DNA from: Eretmocerus hayati | Lineage: Eukaryota > Arthropoda > Insecta > Hymenoptera > Aphelinidae | Reading direction: 5' to 3' | DNA: 64,000 bases | NCBI GenBank assembly: GCA_029851415.1 | Contig: CM056744.1 | Span: 90,259,907-90,323,906 of the forward strand | Part shown: positions 34,701 through 46,155 of the stretch, piece by piece | Layout of the letters: each line of letters begins with the position of its first letter | How positions within the stretch are numbered: the first letter of the stretch is position 1 | Translations under genes and position numbers: made by a program | Notes under the pieces: generated by a model | Database searches by the model: none | What the model was told of the DNA's origin: nothing | What the model saw: the letters and a program-made list of their open reading frames with translations, nothing else

Positions 34701-35123
34701 GAGAGAAAGATAGAGCACAAATTTACCCCAAGTATTATTACACATTTGAGATGTTATGTAGGATAGAGCGAACTGTATTTACGAAAGTTGTGAGGAGTAA
34801 ATAGCTGCGCCGAAACATGAGTTGGTATAGCTATACATTATAATACTCTACAAAGATTATTTGGATAGTTGCGTTCGAAGTATATAATCTGCATCGGTTG
34901 AGCTCTCATCAATAATTATCAAGGTATTCACTGAGTTTGCATTGCTCAAAGAGTCGCACTTGCGAGTAAAGTAGTACAAGCTGGCTGTCAAACTCACCCC
35001 AAAAAAACGGGCCGAACTCGCTGTATGAAACGACGGTTGGGGTTGTCCACATGGTCGGCGAGCCCGGAACTTGTTCAGGGCCCGGTCCAGTAGAGGCAAT
35101 CTGGTGCCCCCGATCGCCAGCAT
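19795..35123 (-). CDS. LKRSDH: Lysine-ketoglutarate reductase / saccharopine dehydrogenase, mitochondrial
   Basis: This bifunctional enzyme (AASS in humans) makes saccharopine from lysine and 2-oxoglutarate, then splits it to glutamate and aminoadipate semialdehyde. Ten exons, all GT-AG with consistent phases: 35123-34998, 33211-32726, 32521-32296, 26633-26306, 25467-25089, 22973-22633, 22558-22309, 21891-21622, 20691-20274, 19910-19795. That is 979 residues, close to the family's length. Exon 1 is an Arg-rich presequence without acidic residues in its second half, as for mitochondria. The LKR half starts [20 protein letters not shown]; its nucleotide-binding loop GSGNVSQG is at 247-254. The SDH half starts [13 protein letters not shown] at 516, a Rossmann motif. 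The last exon ([13 protein letters not shown]...) is too short to be obvious alone but aligns with the family C terminus. Introns, up to 5.7 kb, carry inverted repeats. Confidence 0.97.
23441..24854. repeat. 1.4-kb inverted repeat in an LKR/SDH intron
   Basis: The left arm starts gcagttctacgcgagaataaatgg and the right arm ends with its diverged reverse complement. Matching segments continue inward for about 540 bp per arm, for example gatcggcaggacccgaaaaa against ttttggggtcct, and cccaagtgag against ctcacttggg. The unpaired centre is about 23980-24285. Arm divergence is moderate, so the element is old or was imperfect when it formed. Confidence 0.8.
26689..28789. repeat. 2.1-kb fold-back element in an LKR/SDH intron
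   Basis: The left arm is about 26689-27685, the right arm about 27790-28789, and the loop about 100 bp. The arms begin atatgagtcattttggagc and end gaaatgactcatat. Near-identical inverted segments run through the arms, such as caggggggtctggg against cccagacccccctg. Short AT-rich ORFs appear in both arms but match nothing I know. A partial copy of the outer arm lies at 30538-30965. Confidence 0.88.
28847..29553. repeat. 707-bp terminal inverted repeat element
   Basis: It opens TACCGTCAAATTGGGTAA and closes with the exact reverse complement. Inside are several ggtaca/gtaccaaag words. Near its right end, 29415-29451 forms a perfect 14-bp hairpin (gtcaatcgaaagct, nine-base loop, agctttcgattgac). 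No transposase is visible, so it would be non-autonomous. Confidence 0.8.
30538..30965. repeat. Partial diverged copy of the 2.1-kb fold-back arm
   Basis: It starts gggccatttcggagcatttc and runs through caggggggtctgg, the gggcctatgaaagg block and gaaaaaacctac in the same order as the left arm of the element at 26689. It ends abruptly at about 30965. It shows that the fold-back is a dispersed family. Confidence 0.75.
31102..31490. repeat. 389-bp nested palindrome with TTAA ends
   Basis: The ends read TTAAGGCGATGCGGTCACCG and its reverse complement with one change. Inside are four copies of a unit of about 60 bp, alternating in orientation, built on gcgatttgagctaaacgacgag. TTAA at both extremes would suit a piggyBac-type MITE, but the TTAA could equally belong to the terminal repeat. 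Confidence 0.7.
34286..34332. repeat. Short hairpin in LKR/SDH intron 1
   Basis: cgtgactgtgaaccagta pairs with tactggtttacagtcacg around a four-base loop, with one G-T pair. It is too short for a typical insect miRNA precursor, and no function is claimed. Confidence 0.5.
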
Positions 35124-35430
35124 CTTGCCTCGATCTACCCCCCTCCAGACGATTATTCACCTCGGCTCTCAGTTGCACTCTTCTAATCCTCTTTTTTTGG
35201 CAAATTACCTTGCTCAAGTATGCAAGCTTTCAAACTCACTGATGGTTCTGCCTGAGCGGCATTGCTAAACGATCGCGAACCGCGAGCTATCAGTCGCGTG
35301 GATCGAGGCACAAGTGTCACACATGTCACACTGGTCTCAGTACACGACTCACCCATCAATGTAAATATATACTTATACAAAGCGTCGATTGGTTTTCCCT
35401 TGGCGTGGCTGAGTCGAACGCAGCTTTCTC

Positions 35431-35438
35431 TATATATA
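35431..35438 (-). promoter_or_regulatory. Possible TATA box of LKR/SDH
   Basis: TATATATA lies about 310 bp upstream of the LKR/SDH start codon. The word is palindromic, so its strand is set only by the neighbouring gene. Weak evidence. Confidence 0.3.
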
Positions 35439-35961
35439 CGGGATCAAGCCAAGTCTTGATGTAAAACCGTGCACTGCTGTACTTGCGAGTCGCAGCTTCA
35501 TATGCACCGCGTTATCTTATTTTTTTATGCCTCACATAATATCGTTCGAGATGATAAGTATGTACAGCCGTGAAGTATTTCGTGCATCGCGTCAATGATC
35601 TTTACAAAATTAGTTGGAAATCGTGGGACCGTGGCAGAGCTGTAAACAATTTTCTCATTCGCGTATCAATCATCGTCCGTCTGTGCTCAAAATTTTAGTG
35701 CAAAATTTCGAATGAGGTGATCGATTTTAGTCCATCAGTTTTACCAGGGAATCTTTCTTGGATATCACCGCACTCGAAAATTTCACGAGGGCTTCCAATT
35801 ATGACAAATTATGCGATCACCAGAGGCATGATCGTGATCAATTACGTGCAGTAGCCATATCTAAGAGTACAAAAACCATAGATTTTCATTTTAAAAATGT
35901 CTAAACAGTACATGATAAGGTCAAAATTTTCGGAGGAAAGGAAATTTACACGTTGATTACT

Positions 35962-36802
35962 AAGGTAAGTACTTTATACCCAACTTGCCTCTGTACCCAA
36001 CTTGCCCCCATATGCCGATCTCAGGAATGGGCGCTCGTTGACCTTCCCGCAATTTTTTTTTACGTTTGTTATGTTAAAATATGAGAAAATACATAGTTCT
36101 CAACGACCCCGGATCATTTCTGCATTCTCCAGAAAATCTAAAGTGAGTTTTCCATTCTTCGTGTTTGCACGGCTAAGAAATCACCGAGGAAATCGCGTTC
36201 ACTAAAACCGGTGCCAATTTATTTTTATCCGACCAATCTTGACGTACCTTAGCGCATTCGATTCCTTGTCTCAAGATCTTCAAAATTCGCTCTTCAGGGT
36301 TGCAGAACTCTGATTTGGAGCGATTTTATGTACAAAACACGAAGATGGTTTGAGAATCAAGAAGGCCGACATCGGAGTGTACCCAACATGCCCCCATATG
36401 GTTATCTGAGAAAGGCGTGCAGTATGACTTTTTTACCACTCAGAACCAGTTTACTGCATCAAAATAGGTCGGAAACGATGTTTTGGGCCAGCTAAAAGCT
36501 ACAAATGTCGCTGCACGGTGATCAAAACGGATCAAAGCGATTTTATGCACTTTATCGCCAACTCACATTGTTTTAAATGATGGGGGCAAGTTGGGTACAC
36601 ACTTTTGTAAACTCTCAAAAATCACCTTTCGGGAGAATTCAAACAGTTCGACTCCACTTCATCCAAATTGGACGTATCTTAGCTGGTTTTAAAGGTCTTG
36701 AGACAAGCTTCAAAATGAGTTAAAGTACATTGGAAAATATTGAGATTAGCCAGAATTATTAAGAAAATAGCTTAATGGGGGCAAGTTGGGTACACTGACC
36801 TT
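35962..36802. repeat. About 840-bp inverted-repeat element with tgggggcaagttgggtac motif
   Basis: The left end (aaggtaagta...tacccaacttgcccccatatg) and right end (atgggggcaagttgggtacactgacctt) are inverted. Internal copies lie near 36387 (direct to the left end) and 36577 (inverted). The motif style is like that of the 28847 element, but the sequence differs. Confidence 0.65.
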
Positions 36803-36949
36803 ATATTCAAAATACGAGATCAAAACAAGATTTGAACTTACACACTTCTAAAATCTTCTTATACGTCCATTGAATTGAAAAAAAGTCATCTTGATCAAAA
36901 ATATTTTTGACCACTCAAGCTTGTTCGTGAAAAATCAGGGTTTGACAAG

Positions 36950-37300
36950 TAACATAACAAAATTCCGTTATCGATTTCATTATGTTACGTCATCATGACA
37001 AAAAACGAAATGAAGAGGTAATTTTGTTACGTTAAAATAACATAACAAATACCGTAAGGCATAACGTGATGTCACTAACGTAATACAAAAACGTAACGAA
37101 ACTCTAATACTGGGATTTCGTTTCGTTATTAATAACGTTATTCTACAGTAACGGAACTCGAATAGTAACGAAACTCGACTCTTACGTGAATAACGTTATA
37201 TGTTACGGTATTCAAGTAACGTTGTTCACATTATGATTGATTTTGTTACGTTACTTCCGCGAGTAACGTAATGAAATAGAAATTGTATTTCGTTTCGTTT
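36950..37300. repeat. Tract dense in GTAAC/GTTAC words
   Basis: Some 350 bp contain well over a dozen gttacg, cgtaacg or taacgtta words in both orientations, with aacgaaa and tttcgtt between them. It looks like a degenerate self-complementary satellite rather than coding DNA. Confidence 0.6.
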
Positions 37301-37484
37301 TTTCCCTTTCGCCAAGTGATCAGGACGATGTTTTGCCCCACGAGGGCCTCTGATTCCCAATGTGCCAGAAATGAACTAGGTTGGTGGGTAATAACCAACT
37401 ATCCGGAGATACTTTTTTCAAAATTGTCCTACGACGCAGAATCCGAGATACCGTGGGCTCCTGACTCGCTCATTGTCACTCAGG

Positions 37485-38070
37485 GTGCCTTTTCAAGACG
37501 TAAAATTTTTCCCCCACAGCCTATCTCTCGCTATTGGAGCAAAAGAGAGAGAGAGCCTATTGGTCGAGCGACCCTGAAGCAGTGGATTGTCTCTCTCGCT
37601 CCAACGGCGAGAGATGGGCTGTGGGAAATAGTATATTACGCACCTGCGTCCGCGAGGGGCCGAAAATGACACATTGCGGCCCGGTCGAGTTGCCGCACGA
37701 ACCGCCAGGCGAGGGCGGCATACCCGATCTAGTGAGCCTAAAGTAGTGAGATGCAGATGATGAAATCGCGCGCTCATTGGCTGGAAACCAAAAAGATCAA
37801 TACAGAAGACGACGTGCTACGCATACGGCTTTCCGCTGGGCCCTTTCACTCGGCTGCCGCGACCAATGAGCGCGCTCGGATTTTTGATCTTTTTGATGCA
37901 TCTGCATCTCACTACTTCAGGCTCACTAACCCGATCGAGGTCTGATGCGCATGCTCAGTCGTTTTCTGCCCTGGGCGGTAATGCGGGATTTTCTGCCCCG
38001 GCATCGGGGCGAAAACTACAGGCTTTCGATGCAAGTGTACTGAAAAAAATTTTGCGTCGTAAAAAGGCAC
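37485..38070. repeat. Nested inverted repeat, about 590 bp
   Basis: The outer ends are gtgccttttcaagacgtaaaa and ttttgcgtcgtaaaaaggcac. Inner arms near 37725-37790 (cccgatctagtgagcct... cgcgcgctcattgg) and 37862-37940 are inverted copies. It is GC-richer than its surroundings. The ORFs in it are by-products of the repeat. Confidence 0.65.
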
Positions 38071-38396
38071 TCTCACACTCTCTCTTCACTAAGAGGATTA
38101 GCCTTCATGCGTGACTTTGCGTCACGAGACTCATATATGACTGTGATATTTTTTTTGCGAGCCCTTGTCGACGTTATTGTATTGTAACCTATGTAGTATT
38201 CACCCTCGGTGCTATTATTTCATTTTTAGTATCATATGACTATTCACGAACTGTGATGTACCTTGTCCTTGACCAAACCGAGAAATATTGATTATCTATT
38301 TGAAGGAGAATTTATTTATTTTCATGAGACTGATATTTTGTGACATATGTAAAATATATGTATCTTTAACTTTTGTCTACGGACAAATAAAGGACC

Positions 38397-38416
38397 ATCA
38401 ATCAATCAATCAATCA
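38397..38416 (+). repeat. (ATCA)n tail after AATAAA, possible 3' end of a non-LTR element
   Basis: ggacaaataaaggacc is followed by repeated atca. A poly(A)-like signal with a short simple-repeat tail is the usual 3' end of some non-LTR retrotransposons. The upstream 200 bp hold no recognisable reverse transcriptase. Confidence 0.4.
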
Positions 38417-38989
38417 TTCATATCCATGATCACTCTCCAACGGTCTGAGCTGACCGCTGAGGATCGGACATGGATACGATCTGTCGATGGTGCTCGGCAA
38501 CTTTAGGTACCTTGATCTACCTCGCGCGTTTTTTGGCCATGCATCTGAAATTTCTGAGACCGATCGATTGATCGAAGACTGATCAGAAATGACTCATAGG
38601 TATGAGATACTAGGAATGACCTATTTGCAAGATGATCCAATAAATATGACTCCCTAAAATTGACTCATTGGGGAAACTTCGGAATCATTCGAACAATCAA
38701 CGTATCATGCAGATTCCGTTTCTGTATAACAAAGACGTAGAATATTATTCTCCATCGGATTTTTCAAATGACTCACTCTGGACGAGTCACTTCAAATGAG
38801 TCATTTTAGATGGATCGTTTCTCAAATTATAGTCATTTCCAGGGTCTAAGATCTCTGAGTCAATTCTGACGAGTCATTTATTTTAGACAGGGTTGTCAGT
38901 GACACTGTGAATAGACCTAGACATACGCACTTTGTCTGAGGAATCGGGCTGCCGATATATTGATATCCAGGATTGCGGAAATGGATTTG

Positions 38990-39370
38990 GAAATATTTTG
39001 AGAACAGAAGTCGACAGAATCATTGGATAGACCAAATGTAGCCGACGGTGAAAAGTGTGCAGCAGGTGGAATTATTCACTCCGGTCCAACCGCGAGTCGA
39101 TAGTGTATCTTCTCAATGTCGTTCCAAACAACCGTGTCACTCAAGCTCGTTTAACTTACCAGAATTACTTGATGAACGAAATTCGACCAACCTGTAGCAG
39201 GTAGATTCATTCATTGATATCAGAACTTAACAGAATTTTCTCGGTAGATCAAACATAGCCAACGTGCAGCAGTTGGACACATTCACCCCGGTCCAGATAG
39301 AAATTGACAAAATCTCTGCAAAATCATCGTTCCAAAATAACTATCGCACTCAAGCCTAGTTGGTAATATT
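38990..39370. repeat. Diverged direct duplication, period about 230 bp
   Basis: Blocks around ggtagatcaaacatagcc, cagcagttgga, cattcaccccggtcca, cgttccaaa and cactcaagc recur in the same order at about 38990-39150 and 39215-39365. No coding potential is seen. Confidence 0.55.
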
Positions 39371-40025
39371 TTTTCAGTTATTACCGACTGTCAGATAAGA
39401 ATCAGAAAGTTTAAAACGAGTCCAAGCTATTCATTTAGATAGAAGTTTGAGCACAATTTTTGTTCTGATTTTTAAACTCCATGCAACAGTAAAGAAGATA
39501 CTTTACATTTTGCTTTCGTGGAATGCATTTCATTCACTTAAAAAGTAGAGATCGCACAAGCTTTAAAATGATCCCTGCACATGTTTCTACAGGTGCTATA
39601 GAAGCCAAAATATGATGCTGACAATCGAAAAATGTTGTCACATTCGACCCGATTTATCATTATCAAAAAGATTGTGGAAAAGAATTGGGATGAAATAAAA
39701 CTATCAAGGAACCATAGAATTAATATACAAATGTAATCAAGAATATATTTTAGGCCGAGTTGCAGCTAGTATGTTGCATGTTCATACAATTGATGAACGA
39801 ATACACAATCAGGAACAATATTCACAGATTCTTACTTCTTTTTCAATTTCTTAAACTCGCTCAATTTTTTTTAAAAACATCAAAACAATACACAAAATAG
39901 TCAGGATTGCCGAAAAAGAGACAGTTCACACGTTAGGTATAATCTTTACGTCGCAAAGTCCAGAGTCATCAAAATACCTCAAAAGTACGATAAAAATCAT
40001 CTCAACGATGATGAGCTGATTATTA

Positions 40026-43000
40026 CTACTGTAAATCGAGAGAGTAATAAGTAGCACCATTAATCTCTTGGATGTCGGGGTTCAATTCAGCCAATGCCAG
40101 CATTAAAAGCTCCTCGGTCTCTTCTTTGCTGAGCCCCGTCTTCTTGAGCTTGAATTTTTTCAGCAGGTCTTTGACAGTGATTGGTTTACGCAATAAATAA
40201 CGTCTGACTGATTCTACTGTGATACAGCATTCACTGGAAAGGAGATCGTAATTTTATTGATAAAAGTCTTGAAGGACTCACATATGATTCAACATTGATA
40301 GTTGATTGGTAGTAGATAGAGCTCAAAGTCAAACTAAAAAGTCGATGAACATTCATCCACATTGATTCAAATAATTTTATGAAAATTATGCTTTACCTTG
40401 TCGCATTAACCGGTGGGCTTGGAGCATAGAGTTTGCGTCTTTTTAGCCGGGAAATGTTGGGGGTGTAATTAAGTTTCCTCTTTTTCAGAATCTTCTCCAC
40501 AGCGTCGCTCGTTCCAGCGACCACATTGCCAATTCCCTCATTCGCACCCTGCGTGAACAAGAAGCCGAGTAAATGTGCATACCAAGACATACCCTCGCGC
40601 GACGTAAATTCTGAACAAATCTGAGAAAGCTTTTCGTACCTCGGGTGCTATTTCAAGTCGATTCTTCAGACCATTTGTGGTGTTTTGGTAACTGTTTTTT
40701 TATACTCATCCATTCAGAATTAGAATCTGGTATCAGGATTTCGGGCACCAGCTCAGAGACAAAAGTTTATCCAGATTTGCTCAGGATTTATGTCCACGCA
40801 CTACACGAGGCGTGAAATTATTGATGACGGTGGGTCGGGATGGCCGGGAAGTCGAAACTCAATGAACTAAAGAAATCCTTGGAGGGTTTGATTTTAGATG
40901 CATGTACGATTAAATGAAAAAAATCTATCGACGAATTTTGAAGTGAGCTAGTTTTTTCGATGTTTCCATTGTAAAGGGTGTGTGAAAACTTGTCTCTTGC
41001 ACAGTTTTCTGCCTTTTGTGATTTCACTGTAGTAACTCGGGAGGAATGACTTTAACGGGTAATTTTTAGAATAGTTTTCTTGCAGATTCTTTGAAGATCT
41101 GCGAGTTGGTATATTATCATTTATCGAAGAACGAGGAACAGCCTCTGGGAGATTCGCAGACGAAAGAGAAACATTGCAGAAAAGTAGAATAAGTTCCTTA
41201 CACTTCCTCCAATTACTTAGGGTGGATCCAGTTCTTCGAAAGATGTGAGCATACTAACTCTTAAATCTTCGAAATATCTACTTGAAAGTATTACGAGCTT
41301 TTCGATGGAACTCATCACATCGGGATTATTTCGGTAAAATCACAAAATAAAGACAGAAACCCGTGAAATAGTTGGATTTCTACACACCCTTTACAATAGA
41401 AAGATCGAAAAATGTTTTTCACTCTCTCAATCACTGAAGGTGATCCCCCAAGATACTTCAAAGATTCAGCTCATTTGCCTGTGAAATTTAAACCTGCATG
41501 CTTGACTAACTGTAATAGTAGTCAGCCGTGCATATTGCTGGTGGACGCGCCCGTGGCAGTAGTAAAAGACAAGTATGGTCAGACGCTGTGAATACTCACA
41601 TCAAAGTGACCCCAGACGCACGAGAATTCCTCATGGGCCGACCCATGCCCATCGAGCTGCTTGAGAGGATGATTGCGGTTTTCGAGATGAGTTTCATTGT
41701 TGTGATGAGCGCTCTCATCGGACTCGGGATCAGAGTCGGAGCTGATTAGCATGTCGGCGAGACCACCCTCGTCGGCGACCGATACCATCGACACCTGTTG
41801 CTCCTGCATCTCATCCTCAGCGAGCTCGTCGTCGTCGTCGCTACTGCTGCTGGACATAATGCCGACGGAATCTTCCGCTTCATCAAATTCTTCCTCTTCG
41901 TCCTCGCCATCGGATGCAGACGCGTCGTCCGAACGGCGCGCCTGGCGTCGACCACGACGTACTCTCGTTTTTGATATGCTGGCTTTGACTCGCTGTTGTT
42001 GACGGCCGGTACCACGGTTTACAGCTGACAAACCGATTCTCTTGATGCGGCGAGTACGATAGCCTACAATGAGTGAGGGAAAAGTTCATTTGATTTCTGA
42101 CGATCTTGTACACCTCGAGTGGCAGCGATATACCAAGCATCGAATAATCAAGTTACAAGCCTCGATTGATTTTGTCGTTACTAATTCTTCAGTGAAAATC
42201 GTGTGCCCTATTTATATAATAAGACCAACACTGATTGATAATATAGACATGGTACCAGCGATCAGCATCATTGAAAATATATTTCGGGATAAGCTTCAGA
42301 CTGAATTAACATGAGAGGAAAAGTATTGAAAGTTGAAATTAATTGGAAGTCATTCATTAGGTTTGAAGAACCAATAAAATAAAAGCGAGGGCGAGTAAAA
42401 AACAAGAAATAATATACACTGCGCAACAAAATTTTGAGTCTGAAATAATGCATGGACCGGACACTGATTTTCTTGTGTATTTTTTGACGCTGAAACCAAA
42501 TCCGACCTCAGATTTGTGCCTACACGTCAGAATTTTTTTTCAATTGAAACAAACTGATTCTCTAAAAAATAGCGTTTTCACGTTTTTCGCTAATTTTGTA
42601 AACTGAAGGTCTCTCAGCCAGGGAGTAGAGATGGGTCAAAATGCATATCAAAATTTGTTTTCCTACGTATTTTGACCCGCTGAACACGATTCCGGTATTT
42701 TCAGAGCGCTATATTGCAACTTCGAAGCCGTATGAGCTTGTTAGTCCACCTGGTATTTGGAAAAACAGTGTCATTTTGCAATAAGTCTTCGAAAAATCAT
42801 AAAATAGTCTAGAACGAACCAAAAGAAACTTTCGACCTCGCATTTCCTTTCTTTCGTAACATAATTTGGAGGAAAAATTTGTCCAAGGCCGTAGAGGCAC
42901 TGGTTTGGCGTCAGGGATTTTTTTTAAACACCTATTTTTATTATAAGTTTTGCTGTGCTGAAATCACAAAGAGTAAAGTTTCCTGTTACGCGGGTCACCC

Positions 43001-46000
43001 AAACATGGTTCTCGGAAGCAAAATGACCGGCAGAACCACAATCCCGTAGTTCATTCAGAGCTAACGCGTCAGAACTTTCTTCCAGCCGCAAGAGACCTGT
43101 TTTTTCGGAGTTTTCTTGACCTTAGAGGCCCATTTTGCAACGGGGAAGTATATTTGGATACCCTGTGCAAAGAGAAAATTTTCTTCTCGTGATTTAAGCA
43201 CAGCAAAAGTTATGCCCGAAACAGGTGTTTGAAAAACAAAGTCCTGACGTAAGACCAGTGCCTCTACGGCTGTTAAAAAAAATTTTCGCTCAAAGTATGT
43301 TACAAAACGAAGAAAATGCGAGGTTGAACGTCTCTATTGGTCCGTTCTAGACTGTTTCATGATTATTCGAAGATTTTTTGCAAAATTAGATTTTTTTTCT
43401 AAATACCAGGTGGACTCATGAGCTCATAAGGCTTCGAGGTTGCAATATAGTGCTCTGAAAACACCAGGTTCGTGCTCAGCAGGTCAAAATACGTAGGGAA
43501 ACACATTTTGATATGCATTTCGTTCCATCTGTACTCCCTGGCTAAGAGACCTTCAGTTTACAAAATTAGCGAAAAACGTGAAAAACGCTGTTTTTTTAGA
43601 GAATCTGTTTGTTTCAATTTAAGAAAAAATCTAACGTGTAGGCGCAAATCTGAGGTCGGATTTGGTTTCAGCGTCGAAAAATACAGAAGAAAATCATTGT
43701 CCGGTCCATGCATTATTTCAGACTCAAAGTTTCGTTGCGCAGTGTTATCGCATCGATGGGTGAAAGGATCAATCAAGCGGATAACGCAGCCACATCAAAA
43801 ACCGTTCTCACACTTGAATCGTGTCACACGAGTTGAGGAAGATTCTCGATTCGCCCTGCTTTGTCACGATAATCCGAGAGTCATCAGAGAGCGCAAATTT
43901 TGGAAAATCAGAGGGATTGAAGTTACGGTTTCGCCAAAAATTTCAGTCATCAATATCACACTACTCACCAATGCGGAGTCTGAGCGCTGACGGCCCGCTG
44001 CTTGTGCCGCGTACAAGACGATGCTGCGACTTTGCCTCGACGTTCGACGCTTCAGACGTTGCATCGGAGTTAGGCGCACGGCAGCTGGCCATCAGAGAGA
44101 AATAATTGAGAATACTGTCGCGTCTAGCAAACTCTGCCTCGGCCTGTTCCGCACTCAAACTGTTGTATCTCTGCTCTGCCCGGAACGTGTACCTGCAGTA
44201 CAAAAGTCTTGTTTCATTAATCACCTCAAAATTGACACATAATAAATCACAGAAATGGCCACCATTTAGTAAATTCACAAGTTATCTTAATGAAATTTTT
44301 TTTCGCAAGCTCTCGCACCAGTGATGCAGTGGGTGAGCCTCGAGCACGGCCTCCTGTTCGCTGTCGCCTCCGTTACCATCGGGTTGAGCTCGAGGCATGA
44401 GCAGATAATAGGACGAGTGCTGATCGATGCCGGCCTGCTTGCTACCCCTGAAAGTGATGTCGTTGCTGGTACCGGATTCGTCGCGCCCTTGCAGTTTAAC
44501 GCGAAGCTTCAGCCTACCTCCGCAACTGGTGGTCTGCTGCAAGCTCGCTCCGCGCCAGGCCGAAGCTTCGCATCCTCGCTCGTGATGACCGAAGCGCATC
44601 ACGCTGTACAGCTTGCTACCGCTACTCGTCTCGCCACCGACCTCACAGCCCCTGGAAATGATGTAGTGAGTTGAGATCATCACAGACAGATGAATTTGCT
44701 ACTTCATGTCCTACAGAATGCACTGCAAACGTGAGAGTTTGAGGCAGAATGAGTCGAGTACAAGATTTATGCTTCGGATTCGAAAAGCCCGCAAAAACTT
44801 CCTCATCGAAGCGACTCAGAGCTTTTATCTAAGCAAAAGTGAGCTTCCGAATTTCATGGGCTGAAGAACCGTTGTTATTCATTAGGGAATGAGAAGAGGC
44901 AAAATAAGCCAAGCCCATCGTGAATTGCGAAGAAGATTTACCAGCGTCAATTGTATTATATATAGATATAATATATGTACTGTACGCAGCTGGGTACGCA
45001 GTGCCGTTCGCGAGTCGCATCACTCGCCAACAGTGTTCGCGATATCGTATGGTATTTACTAAATCGTGACAAATGTAAATCATGACAAAGACCTAATTTG
45101 AAAGCCTGGTTTGATAGCCTTCATTCGTTATTAATCATAGACGACCGATGCCTATGGTTCTTCGATAAATCACTTCTATCACAGCCCCCTTCAGAGTCAA
45201 GAATGGATCATTTCGAAAAATTTTGAGGCGTTTCCAAGTGTGAATAAATGTTACATTCCCACGAAGGCCACAAATCATTACCCATTGGTGGACATTCGAT
45301 TCAACAGAATTCAGACAACCACGCAATAGCACCTACAATCTCTCCGAAAGTGAAGAATAAAAAAAGAGACTCATTTCACTGCAGCCGTGTTTTGCGTGGA
45401 GTTCTCGGCAGAATCCCCTTGCAGTTATTGGAAATTGTATGCTCTTTGGTGAAGCTTAATATTTTTTTTCAGGTAAACTTGAAAGCTTCTGATCCACTTC
45501 AGATCAATTTATCTCGATAAATTGTAACTCATCGAAGCCTCGGATGGATAAAAAATCGACTCACCGATCGGCCATGCGAATGCTGAAAAAGTGATTCTCA
45601 GAGTCGTCCTGCAACTCATCCCAATCCTCGTCGGCGTCGACATTGACGCGAGCCGGTTCAGCTTTCTCCGAGACCGGTGCCGTGAGCTCGTCGTCGATGT
45701 GTTCCAAGAGACCGCGAACTTCGTCATCGTCCGCTGCTACATTGGCGACGAGATCTCGCAACTACATGAAAAAAAAAAAAAACCACAAACGTGTTGTCTA
45801 AGTAAAAACGTATGCAACGAACAATCGAACGATCAACAAGTGGTTTCGCACAAGTTTCTGAAAATGCCCTCTCGTTACATCGACACTACACGACAAAAAG
45901 TCACCCCGCACTGCAAATTTGCACTTTTTCGCACGCATTGCACGTTCGCGAAATACCGCGCTGGTGCACCAACAAACGGCATCACACGTTTCTTGAAACT

Positions 46001-46155
46001 TGAAAAGTTATGCTGAGCCGAATTTATCATATCTTCTCAACACAGCAGGTGCATGAGAAAATGAAACTCACCTCGCGTCGATCATCCTCATTCAAGCATA
46101 GCTGGTGCAACTTTCCCGACGATGAAGCCTCGTTTTTTTTCGTCGAACAAAACAT
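40026..46155 (-). CDS. Diverged paralogue of TFIIF subunit alpha (RAP74-like)
   Basis: Seven GT-AG exons join in phase to 540 residues: 46155-46072, 45761-45565, 44651-44319, 44192-43969, 42024-41600, 40548-40397, 40233-40026. The N-terminal region (about 86-240) follows RAP74: FFSIRMADR, YSVMRF, FRGSKQAGIDQHSSYY, PDG, EAHPLHHW, then QRYNSLSAEQAEAEFARRDS and NYFSLM. The middle is acidic and Ser-rich. The C terminus (about 472-540) is the winged helix: ITVESVRRYLLRKPITVKDL and KKTGLS. The intron splitting the Trp codon before YTF is at the same site and phase as in the conventional gene at 47657-49760, so the copy arose by DNA duplication, not retroposition. It has three more introns downstream and one extra upstream. 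Intact frame and splice sites suggest a working gene. In the cell it may pair with TFIIF-beta at RNA polymerase II, but divergence leaves that open. Confidence 0.88.
42416..43745. repeat. 1.3-kb fold-back element in an intron of the TFIIF-alpha-like gene
   Basis: It starts cactgcgcaacaaaattttg and ends with the near reverse complement. Long arms match throughout, for example ggtctctcagccagggagta against tactccctggctaagagacc. The centre is near 43080. Short ORFs on both strands are repeat by-products. Confidence 0.85.

Larger units (their letters stand above)
35124..40025. other. Repeat-rich intergenic region between LKR/SDH and the TFIIF-alpha-like gene
   Basis: It contains the LKR/SDH promoter side (to about 35.6 kb), the inverted-repeat elements listed separately, a GTAAC-rich tract, a likely 3' end of a non-LTR element near 38400, and a diverged duplication at 38990-39370. 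ORFs here are short and match nothing I recognise. Confidence 0.6.

Noticed and set aside
34909..35217. 102-residue ORF overlapping LKR/SDH exon 1
   Set aside because: The other frame gives a mitochondrial-type presequence with a phase-0 donor that joins the next exon; this one does not.
41746..42140. Additional small proteins on both strands
   Set aside because: They overlap the acidic exon of the TFIIF-alpha-like gene, whose phases fit neighbouring exons exactly.
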